From NCBI GenBank assembly GCA_023055355.1, contig JALJCS010000034.1:386001-450000 (forward strand): DNA of 64,000 bases. The letters are read 5' to 3'. This DNA is from Agelaius tricolor (lineage: Eukaryota; Chordata; Aves; Passeriformes; Icteridae). Each line of letters opens with the position of its first letter. Positions within the stretch are counted from its first letter, which is position 1. Both the position numbers and the translations under genes were made by a program. This document shows, in pieces, positions 11,301-22,111 of this stretch. The notes below the pieces were generated by a model. The model had not been told where the DNA came from, did no database searches, and worked only from the letters and a program-made list of their open reading frames with translations.

Positions 11301-14300
11301 GTCCAAGAGCTCCTAAAGGAGGCAGTCCTAACAGGCTCCTTCTGCTGAATAACAATGAAACTTTTCCCAGTGTATTATTGTAGACAATTGGAAAACTCAA
11401 ACATCCCCTCTAAGTGACAAGGCAACCACAGCACAACTCAACTGCTGCTTCCTGTGCTTGGTTTACAGCTGATGGCTTGTGCTGCCCCACAGCTGCTTTT
11501 GGTACCCATTCTTTGCACTCAAAGCCTGATCCTCCACAGTGTGACACTGCTACCTTACTCAGAAAAAAGCCAAGTTGCATTTCAAAGCTCCATAACTCAG
11601 ATTTCATGGGGATTCATCTCAAAATTCCATTCCAAGCAGTTACACAGATCAACTACACTGTGTGAAGCATCCCTTCTTTGGTTTCAAACCCAGGACCTGC
11701 TGCTTCATTTGAGGCCCTGCAGCTACCACATCCCTGAGTTCATAATTTCTTCAATCCTTCTGCCCTCTTGGCTTTCCACCCAATTCTTGCATTTCCAGAT
11801 CAAGAGATAGCAAGCAGCCGTTCCTCACATGGAAGCCATTCCACTACTCTGATTGTCATCTCTACAAGATCTTATACCTCTTATAACAAACTTGGATGAT
11901 TTCCTCCCTCCCACCACATAAAAAAACAGAATAGCCTCCTTTCCAGGATGGCCACAGCTGCCAGTTAGAGGTTTAAAAAGCAACTAAGTCTAGAACTGAC
12001 CATAAGGAGACAGGAGTGAAAAGCTGGTTCTCATCACCATTGCCACAAACACTGTCTGACAATGGCATCACTGACCCTCCTCTCCCCCTCCCTACTTATG
12101 CCTAATTCACTTGGCTTACATGAAAATGTGAAACACCCAATTATGTAATAAAAATTAAACTGATTGAGAGCATCAGACATTAAATACTGTGATAAGTATT
12201 TCCCGCATGGGAGTTGCACAAATGGGGCAGAAAGTCGCCGTATGAACTACACATTATTAGCTTTAATTATTCAACAATTAAAGGAATGTTTTTCTCACAA
12301 GGCTTGAAGAATTCCCTTCTTCTATACAGCCATTTTTCAACTAAGAGGCAGTTAGAGATACAGCTTTTTACACAGCATGCCCCATTGGCTAAATTCAACA
12401 AGTTTCTACTCACATGTGAGCAAGTTAGATTTTAATCACCCCTCACATTTTGTATAAAGAGTCTATAAATTCAATAACATGCACTGAAGCTGTTTACAAA
12501 TTTTTTGCTATTACAAGCAGCAGAGAAGAAACAACCAGTACTGTAATTCAGACAACTCCTAAGCCCAAACTCCACTAATAAATGCAATACAACCTCTACC
12601 TGATTACGCTAAAGCTTTTGGCCATTATTTCCACAGAAGACAACGGTTTAAATCAGCCCCTCCCTGCAAGGGAAAGCAAAGATCAGCTTCCCTGTAGACC
12701 AAAGCTTTCCTGAAAAGAGCATGGCCACTCCAGGCTAGAACTAAGTATTGTAATTGCCTTCCTGGTGCCCTCAGACAAGCTCCTCTGTCACTTCTACCCT
12801 CACTGGGAGCTAAGCATTCTGAGGGTCAGTACACACCCTCTTTTTAAAAGGGACAGTACACTTACATCAGTGATTCAATGCACAAACACTTGGAATGCAG
12901 AGGTTTCTTTAAGGCTGCTTCTTGATTGAAAAGCTGGAAAGCAGATGAGTACCTCTGGAATAGGTATTCCCACCCTGATGCAGTTTGTCCTGATACTTGA
13001 TTAATTGTCACAAGGAAAATTGCCTTCAAATTCTGCCAACCCTTCTAAAGGAGTCTTTGTCTGATAATAACCTCAAATGCCAATTGCTGTGACAAACTCC
13101 TCTCCTTTGAACTGTTGGCATCTCTGATGAAGACCTAGCACATTTATCTCTGCTGAAATCTAAAGTGACAGCCCCTGCAGCTCTCCAGCTTGTATCTGCC
13201 CCCATAAGGTACATGTGATATTCTACATTTTTCTGGGAAAAGATAAAATAAATGTCTTAATTTAATGGTTAAACTGAAAAGTATAAACCCCATCTTGTAA
13301 AAATACGGGAAGATTAGGATGTAGGCATACAAGGATATACCTTAGGGAAAAAATTTTGATTATAATGCTGCCATGTGTGGGAATTAAGCTGCAGCTATTT
13401 ACACACATCCCTTATTAAAGGCTTTTCACCCTGTATTGGTCCACAAGGCACTGCTCAGTGACCTGTGTTTTTTTCTGAGGATTACCAGGCTAAATGTGAA
13501 CTGCAGGGAAAAATGTGAGCTCCAGCAAGCCTGTAGTTCTGCCACCTCTGCCATTTGTCTTTCTCATTCTGAATTGAAAAAAGTTGACCATGCTTTCTGT
13601 GAAAGCACAACTGCCAAATTGCTGCCCGCTTCTCCCACCAAGCAATTCCAGTAACTTCTTAAAGTAACAGAAATAGGAACTTGAAATATCGTGGGGAAAT
13701 CAACCATAACATCAAGTACATTTAATCGGATGATGGAAATTTGTTCTAATTCAGTGTCTGTCGCAGTGAGGGAAACTTGGATGCTCAATATGAGTGTTTA
13801 GCAAGCTTCATTTATTGAATAGAGCATCAGACTTTTATGTACAACAAGTAATAAGCTCATACATATTCTGCAAGCTAAGCAATCTATTGGCTGAACTACA
13901 ATACCAGCTCTTCCTCAAACCTTAGGGGTCACATCTTTCTTTTCTCATGTCTCTCTCACTGCTTGTTATTGTACCACAGCCATGCTCAAGGACACAGTGT
14001 TTTGCAGGTACAGGGACCCAGATTAGCTGCATCCTCCCAGTTCTTGGTCCAGAATGTGGCCCCTGTCACGTAGCCATTCTTCCACAAGTATCTGCCTCAC
14101 ACACCTTCTCAAATGCCCAGATTTAATACCTGTACCTTTTAAAGGAACTCCAGAAGAACTCTGCATCTGGAAGAAGACTAGATAATTCCAATTGTTTTAC
14201 CTTCAAAGGATGTCACAATTCAGTGCAGATCTGTTAGTGTTTCCTGAAAAATCTTAAAGCCTTTTCTGGTTTGGCCACCACCTCAATCACTGTAATCAAA

Positions 14301-15300
14301 TTCAGCAGCTTTAGCCTAAGGGAATCAGATCTTCAGCTTGCACGTGTTGAAGATCTGCCTTACATGCCTCCACAGAGAAATCAATCCATTCCATTAAATA
14401 AAAGCTACCTGCTTAGGTTCTCACTGATTTATTATGGGATTATTCAGGACATGTCATTTCTTTCCTTGTCTGAAGTTTGGAACAGTGGCTAAGTTACACC
14501 AGAAGTTCACAAGAGGTAAAGCTACAAAGCAGCCGAGGTGTTTAGGTCAATAATGAGAAAAAGAAGCAAAAACAAAACAAAACTTCCAAAGATGCAATAT
14601 TTTCTTCCTAACGCAGCTGAGCAACTTGACTTCTCAGCTCCCAGTAAGAAAGTAGTATAGTGAAAGAGGGAAGGAATTATTTCATTTCCTTGAAACCAAT
14701 TTAGCATTTCTACCTTTCAGATCACGATGTGCAGCTTTGGTGCCTTCCTGTCAAGTCCCAGATTGATTTTTTTCTTCTTATTATAAATGTCTTGCACAGC
14801 ACAAGTGCCCTCTGTTTTTCTAGTTTAATAGGTTGGGGGCTTTTGCCAATAACAATAATAAAAATCTCTTTTTAGTGGATCACCTCAAAAAAAAAAATCA
14901 ATGTTCAAATCAGGTGGGTGAAGTGACATTCCTTATGTTTGTCATAACTAACAGAACCAGATTTAACTGAATTGCTCAGTTTAAAATTGCAGAAGGTATA
15001 CCAAATCTTTTGTTTAAATATCTCTTGGTCCTGGATAAGGCAATTACACCCAAAGCTGCAGCTGAGGCCATGCACACAACAGAAGTTCAATTGCCCAAGT
15101 GAGGGATCTCAACAGCAGTCTTCTTCTAACAGTAAAGCTACTACCTGAATATTGGGAAAACAATGATTTTCCATGTTCCTTTTTGCTGAAATGTAACAAA
15201 ATAAATAAACCCTAACACAAAGTCAGACATGCCATTAAAACCAGCTGAAAATAAAAGAGAAAACCCCTTCTTTTTAAACTCTAAGCCTCCGATACCATCA
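8400..15300. other. Intron-like AT-rich DNA
   Basis: I found no exon with both good splice sites and an open frame longer than about 20 bases. The stretch holds a perfect hairpin at 10,557-10,590 (listed separately) and a few A/T runs. The moderately GC-rich piece near 10,720-10,880 shows no recognisable element. Confidence 0.45.
10558..10589. repeat. Perfect inverted repeat (14-bp arms, 4-nt loop)
   Basis: CCATAATTACCAG at 10,558-10,570 is exactly reversed and complemented at 10,577-10,589. One more T-A pair extends the stem inward, leaving a four-base loop. Role unknown; it could be the trace of a small inverted-repeat element. Confidence 0.75.
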
Positions 15301-15308
15301 TTTCTTAC

Positions 15309-15404
15309 CATCAGGTGACAGCACTGTGTAACACTTCCACATCCCTGATGTAGCTGGAAGTAGAGGAACATGTGCAACGCCATAGAACTGTATAATACAC
15401 GGTA
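15309..15404 (-). CDS. Weak candidate coding exon (96 bp)
   Basis: The acceptor is CTGGCTTACAG and the donor is GATG then GTAAGA. In phase 0 all 32 codons are open (YRVLYSSMALHMFLYFQL at the start, ending TQCCHLM). A second frame is also open, and the third stops only at the very end, so the frame evidence is weak. It sits where exons are missing between 20.2 and 8.4 kb. It may equally be a chance open stretch inside the intron. Confidence 0.28.
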
Positions 15405-16930
15405 CTGTAAGCCAGAACTTGCAGAAACATATGAGAACAGGTTGTAATGCACATCTGGAGCAATAATGCATATAAACAAGACGAGAGACAAAGCAAGCAT
15501 TACCATCTTAGTAAACAAGAACTCATCTTACTCCTCCTTCTTTCCAACTTTCTCAAGAAAACCTGAAAAGAACTTATATTGTCTGAATATTTGTATCCAC
15601 TTGTATCATGTCCAAAGGTTGCTCCATTTCATCACAACACCATGTACTTCCCAGCAATCAGTTTAGTACATCTCAAGATAAGCATTTCAGGACATAGCTT
15701 ACCAGCAAACCCTATTATGCCTCCTTTCACATTTTGGGTACTCAGCTGTCCCTACATAGCAGTAGCCACACCCATGCCCTCTCATCAGACCAAGCAGTGG
15801 CTCAGTGCACCACATTCATTTTCCCCTTGAGGCCTCAGCTCCCTGCTAACACCTGGGCTAAGAGCAGGGAACCACTGAGGCAGGTACCAGAGTAGCTGCC
15901 AGCTCTGTGAAGGCACACAGCCACGTGGGCAGGGTGGGCATTCCTGCCTGTTCTGCCATGCAAAATAGGACCTGGCAAACACCTGAGTGCAGGGGCACCC
16001 GGGCTGCCTCCTGGGCTAGGAGGAGCATTACACCTGCACTGGCACCATCCTGTGCCTGCTTTCCATGCCCTGCTTGGCTCTGGAACAGCTCTGTCATCTC
16101 TGAGGCGCTGCTTTATGATGCCATTTGTACTCCCTTCATCTCCCCGCACAGGTTTTCAGTCAGCTCATTCATGGCTGTGATCACAACACAGCAATTCACT
16201 ACTCACTGGCGACTCACAGACCTGCAGCCAGCTCTGACACAGTATCCTATATTCCATTCAGGATACCAACAGCTTTTTCTGACATCTCCCTAGGGACATG
16301 ACGGTCAACTGAGATTTCAAAGGGGTCTGGACGCCCACAGAATTGTGATAGGATTTCAGTTCCTCGCTGCAAGAACATTAAAGAACAGCTCTGACTTGCC
16401 TTTTCCCTGAAAATTAGCATGCACTAACACACTAAGGCTAAGTGCACAACCAAACAATGCACTGGACTCAGGAAACTATCCTTCTGTATGTACATGCCAT
16501 TTCTAAACTATCACAGAGCTGCCTCTGAAAGAGTACCATTAGAATAGTGCTATGGTATTGACCAACTTAGTTACTTCTGCCTGTTGAAGGCAAGGGCTCT
16601 GTTTCACTTTAAAGTGGAGAAGAAAAAACACAGCAGAAAAATTGATTTTTGCTCTCTTATATTGGTTTGCCTGTAGGAACATTGTCTTTCAATTTGAAAA
16701 CCTGCATCTTCACATGCAAGTCATAACCTGCCATTTCATACCCCAAGCTTGACAGTAAGCCTCATTGATGATTTCCTACTTTTGGCTGCTGCAACGTAAA
16801 ATATTACACAAGATGACTGCCTGGCTTACTGAAAAACAGGGGAGTTTACAGGCTGGGAATCTACATTTACAAAATTGCACCAAGGAACTCTTGGTATAAC
16901 TGGTCTAACTGCTCTTCCCATATCCACAGA
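15405..16930. other. Intron-like DNA with a GC-richer patch
   Basis: Between about 15,780 and 16,150 GC content rises and several overlapping open frames appear on both strands. I see no splice-bounded exon, no promoter elements and no named repeat, so I treat the frames as by-products of base composition. Confidence 0.4.
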
Positions 16931-16934
16931 CTTT

Positions 16935-17012
16935 AATCACAGAACCTTAAAATGCTTTGCGTGGGGAGGGACCTTAAAGACCATCCAGTTCCAACACTCC
17001 TGTCCTGTCATA
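16935..17012 (-). mobile_element. CR1-type LINE 3' tail fragment
   Basis: The plus strand reads ATCACAGAACC...GGGAGGGACCTTAAAG, then ACCATCCAGTTCCAAC. This is the reverse complement of the well-known 3' end of avian CR1 LINEs, with the tail pointing left. Only about 80 bases remain and they are diverged. CR1 is the dominant bird retrotransposon, which supports an avian source. Confidence 0.8.
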
Positions 17013-18471
17013 GTTCTTGTTTTTTAATACTAAATGCCTTTTCAGCAATCACTTGGAGTGCTTTGTTAGTGCTGTTGATGGAAATACACAAATAAGCAAC
17101 TGAGTGCCACCATATGTTCAGCTGTAGCACAGTCTTGTGCAGAGACACAGAAGTTTTGCTAACAATTACATCTTCAAGTTTATGATTTAAACCACCATGA
17201 AACAGAGATTAATAGCTGCTGTGAATGTGCTTCCAACCGAAGTGAAAAGGCAATATCAATCAAGATATAAGTTTGCACAGGATTAAGCCTTGGCATAAAT
17301 ATTAATCCTTTTACTCTATCTAGAGCTGTGAAGAACTTCATCATATAGGCCACTTCCTCTTTTACATTTTAGGAGCACGAACTGCTTAGAGAGCATTTTT
17401 ATAATGAAATGCACACCACTAATGTGATTTCTTTTTCTTTTGCACAACACTTAAAAATATTAACTTCAGTTTTTGAGCTCATTATTAAAATCTGCTTTCA
17501 GTGAAAGAAAATGCTCAAAAGCACCATCTGTTTTCATAGAACTGTGTGTTTTAAATAGGAACTATTATTTTTTTTCTTGAAAACTGAATGGTTGTGCTGC
17601 ACAATAATTTATATTATGTGGTATGCATAAGTTATTTGTTCACCATTTCATTAGATCTCTATGGAGTTTTCTGAGGCAAATGCCATTCATAAGCAATGAA
17701 TGGGGGAATCCAGTAATTGCTCAGAAAACCTCCAGCATTATCCTGAACTACAGAAGAGGAGTCATCTTTTTAGTATTGACATGTCAGCACAAGAGCTCAT
17801 CACCCAATAACTGCCTCATTCCATTGTGTTTCACAGCCATGCTCAGTCTGTATAAACAGAACAAAGGCAATCTCAGTACGGGTGCCTTGACCACAAAAAG
17901 AACCCCACGTCTTCTCTTCAGTTTCTGCAGCTGCCCATGTTCAACTTCCCATGCAGCAATCACTGTGTGCTACACAATTTACACAAGGTGCACTACTCCA
18001 AAAATAAACACAACTTCACAACATATTTGACTACTGTTCAGAAAAACTACTGACAAGTAGCTGATAACAAAAACCCTATCAATATGTACAATTTGCTTGG
18101 ATGCCAATTTCACCACCCATGCCACTGGTGTCGCATAAAAACCAGTTCCTGCTTCAGAGTAACTGAAGAAATGGCAATCATAATTTTAGATAAATGTACT
18201 GATTGTCATGGGGCCGCAGATCTGTTGGGAGACAAAGTTCTCCTGCTGCAGAGAACAGTAAATAACACCTGTGTTACCAATTACACTTGTCTGCTCAGGG
18301 AAGGTGGGATCTCTCTCTCCCTTCAAGGCTACTCCTTTAGGAGAAGCAATAAAAAAAGAAGTTATGACTGTGACACTGAGCCTGCTGAGCAGGAGTACAC
18401 TGAATCTAAGACCTAATACCTAAAAAAAAATACATGTATACATATATTCCTTCATCTCACCCTCAAATGGC

Positions 18472-18970
18472 TGTGGTGGGTTGACCCTGTCCAGATATGA
18501 GGACCCCTCCACCCAGCCAGCTGCTCTCTCACTCTCTCTCCACAGCAGAACAGGGTGATAACATGAAAAAGCTCATGGGTCAAGAGAAACACAGGGTGAT
18601 TATTTTCCACTTATTATCACAGGCAAAACAGACCTAAGGATAAATTAGTTTAATATAACATCAATTAAAGATGCAGGATGAGGGGAAACAAAAAGAAAAA
18701 AAGCCAAAATACCTTCCCCAGCCACCATCCCTTCTTACCAGGCCAGACATCAATCCTTCACTGCCTACTCCTTCACCTCCTCCTCCCCCAGCCAAGTGGC
18801 ACAGAAGGCATGAGCAATTAGGGGCTGTGATTAATCAGTAAAGTGTCTTTTCTGTTGCTCCTTCCTCATATTTTTCCTCTGCCTCAGCAGGGGTCCTCCC
18901 CATGGGCTGCAGCCCTTGGGGATACACCAGGAATGGGTCCCTCCAAAGGCTAACCTGGTATTCCATGTCT
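18472..18970. mobile_element. Solitary LTR-like element of endogenous retrovirus type
   Basis: The block opens TGTGGTGGGTTGACC and continues through CAGAACAGGG, GGGTCAAGAGA, GGCAAAACAGACC and TTAGTTTAATA to a GC-rich end with CATGGGCTGCAGCCC. I recall this series of segments from a common passerine LTR family; the family name is not certain. No gag, pol or env open frame lies beside it, so it is a solo, partly decayed copy. The right boundary is approximate. Confidence 0.68.
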
Positions 18971-20201
18971 GATAGACAGGATTCCACATGTGTTTAAGGC
19001 ATGGACTTGTCTCAACTCATTTCATTCACTTGATCTCATCCTGGAAAGAGCACACAAGCTTATGAAGCTCAAGTTTAGTTCCCCAAATCCGCAAGACCTA
19101 GACAACATTGAATTGGAAGCAGAAATAATGTACTAATTTGGTACACACTTCCTTGAAAGACACTTCTGCAGAGTAGCTCACCATCTTGAAAACCATCCAA
19201 AACCTCAGTAATCCAAACTGCATTAAAATAGAGCTATGAAGCAGCCAAGCTCTGGCAATTACTGTAAGTAGTCTGTGTCAAGATAGGGCTGGTGATAACT
19301 CAAGATCAATTAGAGACAGAAAAAACGTGATGTGACAAAAATCTCATTGCTCCATTCCTGTCTATCTTTATATTTCTCCAAGCAAGCTCTTACCTGTCTT
19401 TGTAATTAAATTACCAGACATGGTACAAGCTCAGGACCAGAGGACTTAATTTGCAAGTGTCAATCATTTTCAAAGAGCCCTGTTCAATGCTGGAAAAGTC
19501 ACAAATTGAACAATGACATGTCCTTGATAGTGCTGGCAATGACAGCAGCTCTTTTCCAGTCTTGCAGAGAAAAACAAAAAACACATTTTCTCCACTCAGA
19601 AAGAACCAACAACTTGAGTCTAGGTTGAGTCCATCTCAATAGGTCACCTGATGCAATTAGATGGGTCTTGCCAAGGGTAGGCACCAAATGTGCTGCTAAC
19701 CCACTGCACATCACAGTTACAAGGCAGGCTTCACGTGAAAATAATTTATTCATCTCAACATGAAGTACAGTACTCCAAGAACCATTTGGAATGTGCATTG
19801 CATCAGTTTTTACCTCTCCAGTTTTAGAGATGAAAATCACTGAAAACCTTCTGGGATGCTTCTACACTGCATTTCTCACACTTGAACCAGAAGACAAAAA
19901 AAAATTCCTTGAAAGAAACCAAGGTTCCCCAAAATACAAGTTCTGAATGATGCAGTAACCTGAAGATATGAAGTTCATTTTAAGCAACTTGGCTTCTTTT
20001 TTCAAACACACTGACAAATAGCATGCAAAGCACTTCCTTATGTAAAGGGAACACACAAAAATTGGCCTTTTCACACAATATAAGCCATAGCTACAACTTC
20101 AGCAAACATTCAGAGCAGCAACGCGTCCACAATGTAAAATGGTAGAAGGAGACCAATGAGAAGGCTCAGATCTCTGTTCTATAAAGGAGGTGGGAACTTA
20201 C

Positions 20202-20254
20202 CTTCAAATACCTCAGCTTATCAGAAGATGAACAGGGCTTGCTACACTGGCAGT
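20202..20254 (-). CDS. Weak candidate coding exon (53 bp)
   Basis: The donor is close to ideal: TTGAAG then GTAAGT. The acceptor GAACTGTAG is only fair, and a second one lies 15 bases downstream. With two leading bases the segment reads CQCSKPCSSSDKLRYLK and ends in phase 0. The two leading bases complete the codon left open by exon 21,196-21,386, giving Tyr. This is a low-complexity Cys/Ser peptide, so the call rests on the donor and the phase. Confidence 0.33.
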
Positions 20255-21195
20255 CTACAGTTCAAAAGTCACCTCTGCTGGAATATTCACCTTTTTTTGC
20301 ACTTCAAAATCCTTATTAAGGAGCAAGGCCTCATAACTACAACTGCAGGAAAACATAACTCTGCTCTGTAGATCAAAGGGCACTACGTTTTTAGCTTTCC
20401 ATTTCCAAGAAACTGATACCTCTGCACGGAATTCTCCACATCAGAGGGGACTGACAAGCACAGAAATCTACTGCTGTAAGGATTTCAAAGCTCAGAAGGC
20501 CCAGCAAGCAGGATCACTTCTCCTGGTGAAGCATTCATGGTCTGTGGGTGATGTGCCCTGGTCCTGAGGAACCAGCTGGCTCCCAAGGCAAGAGCTCCAT
20601 CCCTCAATACTGGGACTTGCTTTAGCAAAAGAAAGAGGTTAAAATTCATGTAAAACTCCATTTACCATGGTAATTAAAGATTGTGTATGAAACAGGGGCT
20701 ACAACACATTAACTTACCTTCCTGAATAACTGGACCAAAAAAAAGTAATTTTCTCCTGCCCTTCCTGCCTTCAGGGGTTTTTAAAGCATTCGTCTTCTAC
20801 AAAGGACTTATTTGTGTTCTAGGAACACCTGGATTAGATCCCAGGACTTCTAGTGCTGGTCAACTGACAGGCTAAGAGGCTAAAAAATGGCAAACAAAAT
20901 TCTTCCCCATTTTTATCCTTGTTGGAAGACAATTCTCACAGTTAAAGACATAACATTAAAAATACACTGTTAATTTCCATGGGTAATTCAGTGCTTAATT
21001 ATGGCACCTCCAATATTTAAAACATGCAATGCCATGTTACTGAATTTCTTACCAGCCTAATCTGCTATACAGCAATTGTGCCTGGGAAAAACATGTTTCT
21101 CTTGCTTTTATCACAAGCAGCTAAGTATGGGAAAAGATAAAGCTCTGAAGTTCACAGCCTGCAAAGGGACGCACACAACCATGGTCATTTCTTAC

Positions 21196-21386
21196 AAACC
21201 TCACTCATGAGTGTGACAATCAAGTCTAAAACTTGCAGATTTCCACAGCCACCATCACGAAGAGGAAACAGGAGCTTGTGGAGAACCGCACCATACAATT
21301 TCTGCCATGTTTCCCATGAAGGACAACTTTTATGCCATAAAAAGCAAAACTGAATGCCAGCTTCCTTCATTGTTCTCTGGTACAAT
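21196..21386 (-). CDS. Candidate coding exon (191 bp), strongest of the minus-strand gene
   Basis: The acceptor is TTTTTTACCATCTTAG and the donor is a consensus GTAAGA. One base, then 63 open codons, then one base. The peptide starts LYQRTMKEAGIQF, passes HKSCPSWETWQKLYGAVLH and ends NLQVLDLIVTLMSEV. Three Trp, several Cys and alternating hydrophobic residues give the look of packed helices, as in HEAT/ARM-like proteins, though I cannot assign a repeat family. Its single leading base completes an Arg codon with exon 21,693-21,761. I do not recognise the protein. Confidence 0.72.
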
Positions 21387-21692
21387 CTAAGATGGTAAAA
21401 AACAATCAGCCGAATGTGTACCTTAGATTTTGGGGATTCAGGATCTGTCGGTAACCGTGGTGACCTTGTTCAAGATCAAAACTTGCCACACTCAGCCACC
21501 ACTTGTCTTACTCCTGGCATTACACCAAGCAGCATCAGAGCACACAAAGTCCCCAAAGCCTAAGACAAACACAGCAAAGGGAATAAAGCCCTTCCTCCTC
21601 CTAACTCAAGGCATGCAGCAGTTGGTCAGAGCTCACCACCACAGATGCAGCTAAGAAACAACAATCCACCCCCACCTTCCTTTTCCTTATAC

Positions 21693-21761
21693 CTGTCTCT
21701 CAGAAAGGAAAACATCCCAAACACTCCTTCCCTTCCAATCAGCCAGAGGTGGTTAATGACT
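21693..21761 (-). CDS. Candidate coding exon (69 bp)
   Basis: The acceptor is GACTGCTGCTGTAG and the donor is GACAG then GTATAA. It reads one base, then VINHLWLIGREGVFGMFSF, LRD, and two bases. The two bases plus the first base of exon 21,196-21,386 make Arg, so the join reads FSFLRD-R-LYQRTM with no break. The intron between them is 306 bases. The peptide continues the hydrophobic, Trp-containing character of its neighbour. An alternative upstream open frame exists but lacks a comparable acceptor. Confidence 0.62.
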
Positions 21762-22072
21762 CTACAGCAGCAGTCATCAGCCATCAAAGAAAAAAGGTCT
21801 TATATTAATAAATTCCTCAATATAAGCTCGGTGACAAGGTGCAAAAGCCCTCTCCTTGCTCTTTTCTTTCAGGTAACATGGCAATGAAATGGAAATAAAT
21901 GGACATGTCCCTTTCCTCTCATTCATCATAAAAGGAACTAGCTCGATATTATTTAAGAATGCCCTTCTGCCACTACACCCACTGTTTTTGAAACCAATAA
22001 CCAGCAAAAATGTTTGAAATAATTCAGGATATATCATATTCAGTAATTGCATGAAAAAGCAAACAAAAATAC

Positions 22073-22111
22073 CTCTTTTCTCTCAGGTGGCAAAACCAGC
22101 TCATGAAACAA
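22073..22111 (-). CDS. Candidate short coding exon (39 bp)
   Basis: The acceptor is GGTTTTTTAATTAG and the donor is AAGAG then GTATTT. With one leading base it reads CFMSWFCHLREK and leaves two bases, which make Arg with exon 21,693-21,761. A second reading (LFHELVLPPERKE, phase 0) is also open but would not join the next exon in phase. It is short, so confidence comes from the three-exon phase chain. Confidence 0.42.

Noticed and set aside
15835..16293. Overlapping frames of 79 to 128 codons on both strands
   Set aside because: They come from a local rise in GC content that removes stops on both strands. No splice sites fit.
20720..20775. Possible minus-strand exon before a strong donor (GGAAG then GTAAGT)
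   Set aside because: Several acceptors and frames fit equally well, including a 12-base microexon. No choice could be defended.
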